Positions 1-13,270 of a stretch of DNA of 25,287 bases are shown one piece after another. The DNA is taken from assembly GCA_049999805.1 (NCBI GenBank), contig JBNGIO010001384.1, positions 1-25,287 of the forward strand, read 5' to 3'. The stretch's first letter is position 1, and each line of letters starts with the position of its first letter. Position numbers and translations under genes: made by a program. The notes beneath the pieces are model-generated. The model searched no databases. It was not told the DNA's origin and saw only the letters and a program-made list of their open reading frames with translations. The DNA comes from Folioceros fuciformis. Lineage: Eukaryota; Anthocerotophyta; Anthocerotopsida; Anthocerotales.

Positions 1-256
1 ATGATATATATTATTTAAAAAGAGATAGAAAATCCCATCTACCCCAAAGACAAGGAGAAATAACCTTCCAAGAGGACCAAAAGATAAAAAGAAGGACCAA
101 CCCCCTTGAATATTATTCCCAAAACCACTCACTGTTCCCAAAATAATGTCGGTGATGCGAAATGATAAAAAAGCCTATCAACAATAGGTGCCTAAGAAGT
201 TGACATTTTTTATACTCCTCCTCATGTGACAACCTTTTCGTGACTGTTTAGAATGG

Positions 257-298
257 TTTCACAATCATTTTCGTGTTTTTCACAATCATTTTCGTGTT
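257..298. repeat. perfect 21-bp tandem duplication
   Basis: Bases 257-277 and 278-298 are identical 21-mers containing CACAATCATTTTCGTG. It is a simple two-copy tandem duplication in the AT-rich flank, with no coding or regulatory role visible. Confidence 0.9.
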
Positions 299-507
299 TG
301 TCCGTACCTTCCGTGTCCAAATGTAGTTTCGTGTCTGTCTGTCCAACCTTGTGGTGGAATGCATTTTTTGTGTCAGTTGTGGCTCGTGCTCAAATGTATT
401 TTATCACAGGAATGTGACTTGGTTTGACTTCCCTTCGCTGTCCAAATGCAGTTTGTGGCAGACAGGAATCTCACTTGGTCCAACTTGGATTTAGTGGTCG
501 TCGCTTT

Positions 508-638
508 GATGTGACTTTGAAGTCAGCTTTGATGTGATTAAGAATGACTTCCGGCTTGGCTTTCAATCTTGTGGTTGTGACATTGATGTGACTCGGAATG
601 ACTTCCGACTTGGCTTTCAATCCTGTCGTCTTAACACT
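508..638. repeat. degenerate 54-bp tandem repeat
   Basis: Two 54-bp units at 531-584 and 585-638 begin with GATGTGA and share the core GACTTCCGRCTTGGCTTTC. They differ at about ten positions. A partial third unit (GATGTGACTTTGAAG) precedes them from 508. The repeat produces a spurious minus-strand reading frame with a repeated LKAKxEVI motif. Confidence 0.8.
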
Positions 639-695
639 CAAGTGATTTTGTTTATGGCCATGATTTAACCGATTTGGGTGCCCGTGCAATTATCT

Positions 696-771
696 TAATT
701 GTACTACTATCACCTATCTTATCTAATCCATGCAGCTATAGTAATTGTACTACTATCACGTACCTTATCTA
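696..771. repeat. imperfect 46-bp-period direct repeat
   Basis: The 30-bp segments at 696-725 and 742-771 both read TAATTGTACTACTATCAC followed by a nearly identical tail, with two mismatches. They are spaced by 46 bases. Confidence 0.8.
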
Positions 772-813
772 TCAACTCCACCATCAAGTTCTTAGAATCT
801 TTCCGAGAGGTAC

Positions 814-830
814 ATATATATATATATATA
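814..830. repeat. (TA)n microsatellite
   Basis: An uninterrupted alternating AT run of about 17 bases. It could be mistaken for a TATA box, but it is about 400 bases upstream of the first start codon. Confidence 0.85.
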
Positions 831-1229
831 CAGATGAAAGTACGGGATGCATATTGGTAAGATATTGATTGGGGGTGGGAATTTTTGAAGAAAAGGACAA
901 AAATCAATGGTCTGTCGGACGTTGGAGGATGAGAATTCGGCTTACCGTGGCCTTGACGCGCACAACCGTCGAGTAGAAACTAACAGACACACGAACTTGG
1001 AAGTCCGCGATTCTGCATTCCTGGCCAAGGCGGGGTGCGACCAAAGCGGGGTAACATTTGGCTCGCCAAGCCATCTTCAGCTCACAATTCCATGCCGTTC
1101 AGGCCGTCCAACTCAGGGCCCGTACCGAGAGGCCGATGCAAGGACGAGAGTTACGGCAGGGTTTAAGAAGGGTTTATCGGCCCCGCGGGAAGCATTCGCA
1201 ACCTTCATTCCGCCCCCGGTTTCCAATCC

Positions 1230-4190
1230 ATGGCGGCCTTGACGCTTCCGGCGCTCTCCTCGCCTGCCTGGGCTAATGAGCAGGTGGAATGTCTCCCCAG
1301 GTTGCGGGCGTCTGACTTGTTCAGGTTGCATTCCGTTTCCTTCGGGGGCGGCCCGGATGGCACCAGAACGCAACGACTGTGTCGCCTGCACGTCGTGTCG
1401 CAATCTTCCTCGATCCATACTCCGACCTTGCCCAAGCCCAAGCCGAAGGTGGAGGAGCTCCGAGACCAGCGAGAATTGCAAGCGTTCGTGGATGCCTCTA
1501 AGGGGGCAAACCTGGTTCCCGTCATTCGCCGAATTTTCTCGGACCACTTGACGCCTGTGCTGGCCTACCGCTGTCTCGTGAAGGAGGACGATCGAGAAGC
1601 GCCTAGCTTTCTCTTTGAGTCTGTGGAGCACGGAGTGGATGGAAGTAACGAGGTGGGCTGACTTGTTGCTTGGACTTGGGGTTCTGCTAGCAACGAGAGT
1701 CTGACGTGTTGGAGGTCACTGGTCTGCAGGGGCGTTACAGTTTGGTGGGTGCGCAACCTGCTTTGGAAATTGTTGCTAAGGAGGATGTTATCACGGTTCT
1801 CAATCACGAACAAGGTACCCGAGAGGAGAAGAGGACAGACGATCCGCTGAGAGAGCCAGCTTTGATCTCTCAGAACTGGCGGCCTGCTCGCGTCGACGGA
1901 CTTCCCGATGCTTTCTGTGGTACGTGCAATTGTGCCTTTCAAGAAGGTGGGGTTGGTTGCCGGATCCTACCCTTGACCTAATTATTTGTCGTGTGTTCCA
2001 GGTGGTTGGGTTGGCTACTTTTCTTATGATACTGTCAGATACGTGGAGAAGAGGAAGCTTTCCTTTGAAAAGGCTCCAGAAGATGACAGGGGCCTAGCTG
2101 ATGTGCATTTGGGTCTGTACAACGACGTAGTTGTCTTCGACCACGTTTCCAAGGTGATACCTTCACTACCTTTTTTTGTGGCCCGCATCAACATGGAGGT
2201 GCTAGGGGTCCACTGTGACCTCTGCGAGCCCTTGGACTTGTGTGATTTGAGTTCCCTTGGGCAGTCATGGTTTTGGTTTGTCAAAGGCATGGCATTGTTT
2301 GCCTGATGCCAGGCTCTAATTCACTACAAGATCCAGCACCTTGTCTTACGTTGTTGTCTGTGGAGATTACAGCTTGTGTATGTCATTCACTGGGTCCTCA
2401 CTGACAACTTCGAAACCCCGGAAGAAGCTTTCAGAGATGGTAAACGACGGCTTGAGCTTCTGGTCGCCAGAATTCAGAATGTGGAAGTGTAAGTTTGTCC
2501 TGTTTCACGACAAGTGAGACAGGCGAGTGTTTTCATTGTGTTTTCATCCTGGTATGTATTCGCAGAGCCCTGTTTGTCTCAGGATTTTCCGAAAGCCTTC
2601 TCCATACAGTTACTTATCTGACGGTTGATCAGACGGCTTTCAATCTGCATCCGTTTCTTGTGAAGACCTCCTGTGTTGACGACGCTTGCAGCCTTGGCCA
2701 ACTATGATGATTGCAGTATTTGCCTCTCACGTTGCCTTCTGTTGCTTCAGGCCAAAACTATCTTCTGGAACGGTTGATCTGTCCGTTACACAATTTGGGT
2801 CACAACTCACGGAGTCAAACATGTCACCAGAGCTTTACAAGGCAGCCATATCGCGGGCGAAGGAACACATACTTGCCGGTGATATATTTCAGGTGGTTCT
2901 CAGTCAGCGGTTTGAGCGCCGCACATTTGCGGATCCCTTCGAGGTTTATCGGGCTTTACGGATTGTGAATCCAAGTCCTTACATGATTTACCTGCAGGTA
3001 TCGTTCTGTGCTCCTGTCTTTGGCTTTCCCTGTCAGAGGCCTGCCTGCTTCCAGTATCGTCGCTGTCCACGGAAGTTCTGTAGAATCAGTGTCGACCTTT
3101 AACTTCGTTCCGAGCAATTCTTTGAAATATGATTGCAGGCCAGAGGTGCTATACTGGTTGCTTCCAGCCCTGAAATATTGACTCGAATCGAAAAGGTGAG
3201 AAAGAGTCCTGACGATCTGAAATGTGTCCAAGATTTAGCTAAGGTCTGGAAGCTCACAAGGAAGTTGGGATCTCTTGCAGGGGAAAGTTGTTAACAGGCC
3301 TCTTGCCGGGACTAGAAAGCGCGGCAAGACATTGGAAGAGGACCTGGCTTTGGAACGAGACTTGTTGGCAGATGAGAAGGAGAGAGCAGAGCATGTCATG
3401 CTGGTCGACTTGGGTAGAAACGATGTTGGAAAGGTATGTTTACCAGGTGGCAAGCTTGAAATAGGGGATAGTAACACTGAGGGGAAGTGTGCGTTTTGAC
3501 AGCACAGTTGTCTTAATGCAGGTCTCCAAGGCCGGTACTGTGAAGGTGGAAAAGCTTATGGAAGTGGAGCGTTACTCCCATGTCATGCACATCAGCTCAA
3601 CAGTCAGTATCGTGTGTATTCGAATGTTACATTTCTGGGTTTTCGTCCTCGTGGGCTTGTCGACACTCACTTCCTTATCTGTTATCAGGTGACGGGGGAA
3701 TTGGCTGATGACTTCTCTTGTTGGGATGCACTTCGTGCTGCTCTGCCAGTAGGCACAGTCAGTGGAGCACCCAAGGTCCAAGCCGGGAACCCAGTTGGAA
3801 AGAAGAAAGATTGCTTTTCTCACATCAATTCGAAACGTGTTCGTAACACGTGTTTTTTTTCTGTTGCAGGTTAGAGCAATGCAAATCATCGATGAGTTGG
3901 AGCCAACTATGCGAGGGCCTTACAGCGGTGGCATTGGAGCCGTTTCGTTTTCTGGGGATATGGATATAGCGTTAGCTCTGCGCACCATGGTTTTCCCCAC
4001 ATTTGCCCGATATGATACCATGTATTCCTACGTGACCGCCAACAACAGGCGTGAATGGATCGTGCATTTGCAAACAGGTGCAGGCATAGTGGCAGACAGT
4101 GACCCAGATTCTGAGATGGACGAATGCCGCAACAAAGCTGCTGGGCTGGGGAGAGCTATTGACCTCGCAGAGAGCGCATTTGTGGCTTGA
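1230..4190 (+). CDS. ASA1: anthranilate synthase alpha subunit (TrpE-type), plastid
   Basis: Converts chorismate and glutamine-derived ammonia to anthranilate, the committed step of tryptophan synthesis, in the plastid with a glutamine amidotransferase beta subunit. Exons: 1230-1652, 1730-1919, 2002-2153, 2373-2488, 2751-2997, 3139-3195, 3281-3433, 3522-3602, 3689-3775, 3870-4190. They join in frame to 608 aa, close to the roughly 600 aa of plant homologues. Residues 1-75 are a Ser/Arg/Leu-rich likely transit peptide. [16 protein letters not shown] and SFLFES (126-131), in the region tied to Trp feedback binding, follow. [17 protein letters not shown] and the chorismate-binding domain come next, with [51 protein letters not shown] and [15 protein letters not shown] 1230 is the only start that gives a transit peptide in frame. 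All junctions are GT-AG; the donor after exon 9 (GTCCAA, 3776) is weak but fixed by SGAPK|VRAM. Convergent with the next gene. Identification is secure; first-exon boundaries upstream of the ATG are not. Confidence 0.96.
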
Positions 4191-4389
4191 GTCGGAGCCC
4201 CATGGGCCCTCGGCGAAACGAGGCGGGGGCGGTGCAACTTCCAAGGAATGACCTGCGTAGCATTCTTGGAGGAATGCACTCATAAAAGACAAGTCTGTAT
4301 GTGGAGTATGCCGGCCGCATGTCATGCGGCTTGGGGTGTTAAGAACAAGTAAAAAAGTGTTTTGGAACATGTGCTCCTCTGAAAAGGAA
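4191..4389. other. convergent 3' intergenic interval
   Basis: These 199 bases separate the stop codons of two convergent genes and must hold both 3' UTR ends. A short imperfect hairpin (GCATTC/GAATGC, about 4260-4277) and a near-perfect palindrome at 4314-4330 lie inside. No standard AATAAA signal stands out on either strand. Confidence 0.6.
4314..4330. other. 17-bp palindrome with single-base centre
   Basis: GCCGCATG, then T, then CATGCGGC: two perfectly complementary 8-base arms. It lies 124 bases after the anthranilate synthase stop, in the shared 3' interval. As RNA the one-base centre would need to open into a larger loop, so it may matter only as a DNA palindrome. Confidence 0.85.
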
Positions 4390-5400
4390 TTAGCTGAAAA
4401 CCAAGAGGCCAGCCAAGATCGACGATAGAGGAACAGTAAAATTGTCGTCCAAAGTTGTGCTGATGGGCAGTGACTCCACAAGAGCCGCAGTGAATGCAAC
4501 CACCGCAGCTCCCAACCCCAACCGCAGGGTGAATGGAAAGTAGCCCAAGGAAGAAAAGAGCCAGAGGTAGAGCAAAGACACAACAGTAGACATGACGAAC
4601 ATGGCCAAGGAACCCGCGTACGACTTACTGGCGTTGTAGGGCAACTTAGCACCGGATCCCAAACGCCTGCCGACTATGTCAGCGAATCCGTCTCCTGCGC
4701 ACAGATTTACTACAGCCACGATTCCCACAGGCGAGGTCCGCCAGAAGAGCATTGTGACCAGGCTTATGGTGATGGCATAGTACAGAGGCCCCCTAAGCAG
4801 CTCCCGGTGGTCGCCTTCCCTACTCATTGCCTTCACCAGGGCCTCATCCTTCCAGACGCCGTACCCCAGCAGTAGCATCCGCACGGCGTTCCCTGCCGGG
4901 GCCAACGCCGCCAGCACCGGGCACAGCGAGCTACTACTGAATAGCGGCCAGAAGAGCATGAAAGACAGGCCTATGGTGACGTGCACTAGCTTCCGGCTCA
5001 GCTTTCTGTCCAGAGCATTCCTTCGAGCCAGCTCGTCGAAGAGCTTGAGCAACGCCAGCGCCCCTGCCATGGTGGCCGCGCACGCCAGCAGATCGTGCAT
5101 CAGCGTCGACTCTATGGTCATGGTCGCAACAGCTGGTGCTGCCACCGCTACCGGTGAAACGGAGACGGCAACACGCTTCCCCTGCTGCCTATCACAGAGA
5201 GGCTCCTCCCGCAGTGACCAGGGACACGTCAAGAGGCGGCGCACATTCTCTCGCTCGGTTGATAAATCCCGCCTCCATCGCCAGGAGCGGGATCCGCCAG
5301 CAGCGGGGGACAGGAAGGAGTTGGAGGAAGCGACGGATACATATACAGAGCTGGTCCAGGCGCCGTCGAGCGGCGACACGAGGGGCCTGGAGAGAGCCAT
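4390..5400 (-). CDS. phytol/farnesol kinase family protein (VTE5/FOLK type), intronless
   Basis: Predicted CTP-dependent kinase of the phytol/farnesol/dolichol kinase family, an integral membrane enzyme. It phosphorylates phytol released from chlorophyll for tocopherol synthesis, or farnesol for prenyl salvage. The single open frame encodes 336 aa, about the family length. Residues 1-90 look like a plastid transit peptide; the rest is polytopic. Diagnostic motifs: RKLVH (136-140), SREGDHRELLRGPLYY (193-208), NLCAGDGFADIVGRR (232-246), PYNASKSYAGS (254-264) and VESLPISTTLDDNFTVPL (308-325). The CAGDG stretch resembles farnesol kinase and the LDDNFTVPL end resembles phytol kinase, so the substrate is left open. 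A second in-frame ATG (residue 94) could give a shorter form without the transit peptide. Unlike every other gene here it has no intron. It converges on anthranilate synthase and diverges from the protease gene. Confidence 0.92.
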   Translation of the reverse strand: MALSRPLVSPLDGAWTSSVYVSVASSNSFLSPAAGGSRSWRWRRDLSTERENVRRLLTCPWSLREEPLCDRQQGKRVAVSVSPVAVAAPAVATMTIESTLMHDLLACAATMAGALALLKLFDELARRNALDRKLSRKLVHVTIGLSFMLFWPLFSSSSLCPVLAALAPAGNAVRMLLLGYGVWKDEALVKAMSREGDHRELLRGPLYYAITISLVTMLFWRTSPVGIVAVVNLCAGDGFADIVGRRLGSGAKLPYNASKSYAGSLAMFVMSTVVSLLYLWLFSSLGYFPFTLRLGLGAAVVAFTAALVESLPISTTLDDNFTVPLSSILAGLLVFS

Positions 5401-5684
5401 GGTGCGAGACTGCCGTCGGTCGCGGCCATGCCTGCTGGCTGTTCGGTACCGTCTTCTTCTCCCCGTAGAGGCCCTGGCGGGGAATCATTCTCATGTGGGC
5501 GGCTCTGGGAAAGCGCCAGCGAGCGACTCCATTGGTTCACCTATCTCGGGCGCATTATCCTCAAGCTTGTTTGCCCTAATTTAACACGCGCTGGGCGCCC
5601 TAATGCTGTTCGGGGGGAAAGGGCGCGGGGGTAAGGCGCAAGTCCAATCTCGTGTAACGTTGTTGCCGCTGGCGAGCCGGCGGG
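5401..5684. promoter_or_regulatory. putative bidirectional promoter between divergent genes
   Basis: The start codons of the minus-strand phytol/farnesol kinase (5400) and the plus-strand IMP2-type protease (5685) are separated by only 284 bases. Both promoters and 5' UTRs must fit in or overlap this interval. It is GC-rich with no TATA box seen in either direction. The assignment rests on gene orientation, not on a recognised element. Confidence 0.5.
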
Positions 5685-6508
5685 ATGGGAGTAGGGCAGT
5701 TGCTGTGGCTCACGATGAAGCGGGTGATGGGAGGCGTGGTGATCGGGGTCACCATCTCCGACAGGTTCGGGACAGTGGCCACCATGAGCGGGCGGTCCAT
5801 GGAGCCAACGCTGCATCCTGGGAGCCACGGCACGTTCGGGAGATTAGAGTCCGACATCGTGCTGCTGGAAAGGCTGTGCTTGCGGGGCTACAGCTTCTCG
5901 CGGGGAGACGTGGTTGCCTTCAGGTTTGCATTTTCCTTTGCTTGGCTTGGCTTTGCGTTGCGTTGCTTTGCTTTGCTTTCGTGTGTGTGCAGTGCTTGCG
6001 AGGAAGCAAGCCGTGACTGTTGGCGATGAGGCGGAATTAGGACTCGTTCTGATGTTGTCGCCTGTGATCCCTGCCTGCTACAGCTCGTTCTGAGCGGGAA
6101 CCTGGTGGTCGCGTTCAAATGGCAGGTCCCCGGGCGAGCCTGGCATTCTCATGGTGAAGAGGCTGATTGCGTTGCAGGGCGATTGGGTCACCGTGCCCGG
6201 CTCCTACGACATCCTCCAGGTCCCAAAGGGCCACTGCTGGGTGGAGGGAGACAACGCGGAAGTGAGCTTTGACTCAAGAGCCTTCGGTCCTGTGAGTCCC
6301 GTCCCTCAAATTACTACTCCTCTGTTTCCGTCCAACGCTGTGTGAAGCGAGCACCCATGTGTCATGTACTCACTGGGGCCACGTGCGTGTGCAGATCCCG
6401 CTGGCCTTGATGCATGGCCGAGTGACCCATGTGATCTGGCCCCCTGCCAGGTTCGGCGCTGTGCCTCAGAGGGTACCTGAAGACCGGATCATCAAGAAGA
6501 AGACATGA
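5685..6508 (+). CDS. IMP2: mitochondrial inner membrane protease subunit 2 (IMP2-type, S26 family)
   Basis: Signal-peptidase-like serine protease of the mitochondrial inner membrane, which removes intermembrane-space sorting signals from imported proteins. Exons 5685-5923, 6126-6291 and 6395-6508 join to 172 aa, the usual size for this subunit. A hydrophobic N-terminal segment (about 14-25) is followed by SGRSMEPTL with the catalytic Ser38, then RGDVVAF. Across the first junction comes MVKRLIALQGDW with the catalytic Lys91, then PKGHCWVEGDN, SFDSRAFGP and the closing RVTHVIWPP. The Ser/Lys dyad is intact. IMP2 rather than IMP1 is favoured by the GVTISDR and LLERLCLRGYSFSRGDVV stretches and the WPP end. 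The first intron is 202 nt and the donor AG|GTTTGC is fixed by phase (FRSPGEP). Context gives no functional clue beyond the divergent promoter. Confidence 0.93.
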
Positions 6509-8411
6509 AGTTATCACTCCCTTCCCTTCCTGCCTCGCAGCGCCAGCCAGCCGGCTAGCCTGAACCTGAACACCCATTGTCAAGGCCTGGAGATTATATG
6601 CTTTGAGTGTTGACTCGACCAAATTAGGGCAACGGAGGAGGAAGGGCCCCCGCCCCCGGGGTTGCAGCGTGTCTTCCTCCTCCGTGCAACCTTCGCTTCC
6701 CCACTGTGTCGTAGCATCGATCAGATGGTGTGTCACCACCCTTTTGGCATTGAAATTATTTACTCAATGCCGATTGAAAGCTGTAGGTGAAGCGTGTCGT
6801 GGGGAGTGGTGTACTCCCTGTCCCACCTTGGTGTGCAGGGGTTCAGTTTATCAGAGGGAGAAGGGCACTCCTTCGTTGCGCTGGCTTGGACTGATGCGTG
6901 GAGAGAACAGTTGAATATTTTTCCCCTGGAGACGTGTAGGTGGGACAAGTTCAAGTATCGGACAGGGCATGTGTGTACGGTGCGGCATGGGCAAGGGACC
7001 AGGTAGGCCCGGGGCGGGGGCGGGGCGCGGGGCGCGGTGCGCGGGCTCCGAGACCAAGGCATGATCCGATCACCGAGAGCAGCAGCAGAGCTAGAACAAA
7101 AGCGAATGAACACTTGGTAACACTGGCCCTGGGACTGGCACGGGCACGCACAGGAATCAGGAGTGAGTTCGCGCAGCCTTGCCACGTGGACTTGTGCCGC
7201 GTGGCGGATAACTGTCTGGGCTTACTCAAAGTGGGCCCCAATTGAGTGTCCGCCCCACAGGCCATGCGGCCCATGCCTCCCCTCCGCTCCCGAGTCATAT
7301 CAATTCGTTCGTATCGTATGTGGTACAGCTATAAGAATATGCCATTTTTGGGGAATATCTACTGCCTTTATTTCTTCTCTCAATCCAAGATAGGACCCTA
7401 AAATCACATCCTAAATCACAGGGATTATGGCGCTCTACCATCTGTGGGTATGAAGTTACGCATGGCGTGAAGCCCAGCCTGGACCGGGCCGAGCCGGGTG
7501 CGGGTCTGGATCCTCCTTCGGAATGTGTGCACTGCATACCTGACCTGCCTGACGCATACTACTATACGAGTACAGTATGTGGTGTACATGCCATTAGCGA
7601 CATACAAGTACTGTATCGTGAAATGAAATGAGGACCTCAGACCCTGTTCGGCAAGCGTGCATGCTTTTTGGTTTGTGTAAATATGCAGACAAAGTGCGGG
7701 ATGATGCGCACATGTCCATTGCGTAGCTCCATTGCAGATGCATGACGACCGGACCGGCCCGGCCCGGGGTGTTGGCGTCTTGACAAGCTTTCACCCAGAC
7801 ATGAGAGATTAGCGATTGCGGAGAGAGAGAAGGCGTCTGCGTCACTGTTTCGTTCTCACTGTCTAGGCCTCCTTTCTCCAGGGAGCCTGTGGCAGGCTGT
7901 CGTCGCATCCTCAAGCCACACCGCAGCACACAACAGCACAACGCACCAAACTCACACCCCGGGCCCTGGAGCAGGCGCAGGCGCAGGCCAGCGCGCTTTC
8001 TCAGGGACGGACCGCGTCGGAGCCACGCACCCCACTGCGCCTGGCATTCTCTCATTGACGTGCAAGCTGTGCGGGTGTGAGCACGGGATTCTTGCCATTT
8101 TGTCTGCACCACAGCAGCGCAGCCGGGGACGACGAGTGCACCCGCACCCGGATTTCTCTTCGTTCCACTGCAGGAGCAAGCATTGAGTCTCTTGCGCCTA
8201 TGCCGGGAATCGCCTCTGCAACACGCATGCTCTAGAGTGTGCGCGCCTGGCTGGCACTCGGATTACGCCAATCTCTGGCGAGGCGGTTGTGCTTCTTTCT
8301 CAGGGTTAGGCGGGCAGTGGACAAGCTGCCTCGCGCGGTTTGGTGCGCTGCGTTGCATCGCGTCTTGCTGCGGTGCTGGCTCTGGAGGCTCTGCGCACAT
8401 TTTAAATCGCC
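6509..8411. other. 1.9-kb intergenic region upstream of the AGPase gene
   Basis: This holds the 3' end of the protease transcript and the promoter and leader of the AGPase large-subunit gene. It contains a very GC-rich patch at about 7010-7060, a C/G-rich leader from about 7900, and scattered short reading frames on both strands without recognisable motifs. A TATA-like CTATAAG occurs near 7329, but it is over 1 kb from the start codon. No RNA gene or mobile element was recognised. Confidence 0.5.
6746..6771. other. stem-loop in the 3' flank of the IMP2-type gene
   Basis: GGCATTGA (6746-6753) pairs perfectly with TCAATGCC (6764-6771) across an AT-rich 10-base loop. Flanking T-G and T-A pairs can extend the stem. 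It lies about 240 bases past the stop codon. Confidence 0.7.
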
Positions 8412-12708
<4,297 letters not shown>

Positions 12709-12788
12709 GGCTCTTAAGGCGGCGGGCGATGGAAACAGCCGTCGGTCTGGGTCGTCTTGGCGTGTTGTTAGAACACGGTGTAGGAAGG

Positions 12789-12820
12789 GATGGTTGTTTT
12801 CCTGGAAGGTAACAACCATC
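12789..12820. other. 10-bp perfect stem-loop in the AGPase 3' UTR
   Basis: GATGGTTGTT (12789-12798) and AACAACCATC (12811-12820) are exact reverse complements around a 12-base loop. The structure starts 81 bases after the AGPase stop codon, so it is probably transcribed. It could influence mRNA stability or 3' processing; nothing in the sequence proves this. Confidence 0.8.
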
Positions 12821-13192
12821 TCTTAGGGAAAGAGACTTGATTTGTATATTCACGAACTGTAATCTCTGTGCACATGTGACGCATGCCGTCATGCGATTCA
12901 AAGGAAACTGACCCCTTTCTCTTTTTTGTCCTTCAATTTCCTGTGAGGCCAGCAGGCCCGTCCCCATCATCAATGCGCAGTCGGTACGTCTTGATACTGG
13001 AGTGGCGCCATCCCATTTGCTGAGGCTTGTGGTTCGAACACGGACGCGGTTAACAGTGGGCGACACTTCGACCCGTGCTGTACTGTATCTCCGAGCTTCC
13101 TGCTCCCCCTGTCCCTCTCCTGCCCAGCGCGTCTTTCCCGCCGAACTAGCCGAACATTTGAGTGTTCCGGATGGAGGCAGAAGGAGCTACAG

Positions 13193-13260
13193 GTGGGTAG
13201 AGGACGCTCTCCGCTTGTCTCTTGCCTCTGTGATCATCTACTTTCGGATTGCTTTCCCAG
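13193..13260 (+). other. probable 5' leader intron of the EHD gene
   Basis: A donor-like GTGGGT at 13193 and a strong pyrimidine tract with acceptor CTTTCCCAG ending at 13260, ten bases before the EHD start codon, suggest a 68-nt leader intron. Removing it would fuse the upstream open frame from ATG 13002 in frame with the EHD coding sequence. Confidence 0.5.
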
Positions 13261-13270
13261 CTGCCTCGAC

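Larger units (their letters stand above)
1..1229. other. 5' flank and leader region of the anthranilate synthase gene
   Basis: No gene is recognisable here. The first 900 bases or so are AT-rich and carry several short tandem repeats, listed separately. From about 900 the composition becomes GC-richer and joins the leader of the downstream gene. Reading frames on both strands here are short, have no familiar protein motifs, and one of them (471-689, minus) is only a translation of the local repeat. The promoter and 5' UTR of the downstream gene presumably lie in the last few hundred bases, but no clear TATA element can be assigned. Confidence 0.6.
12709..13270. other. intergenic region between AGPase and EHD genes
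   Basis: A 562-base interval between two same-strand genes. It contains the AGPase 3' UTR with a strong stem-loop, and the promoter and leader of the EHD gene with a probable leader intron (13193-13260). An open frame from ATG 13002 runs through the second half; its possible significance is discussed under findings. Confidence 0.6.

Noticed and set aside
471-689. 72-codon minus-strand frame with repeated LKAKxEVI
   Set aside because: The protein repeat simply mirrors the 54-bp DNA repeat and there is no other coding evidence.
13020-13045. tRNA-like GGTTCGAAC near 13030
   Set aside because: It resembles a T-arm, but no acceptor stem, D-arm or anticodon arm can be fitted around it.
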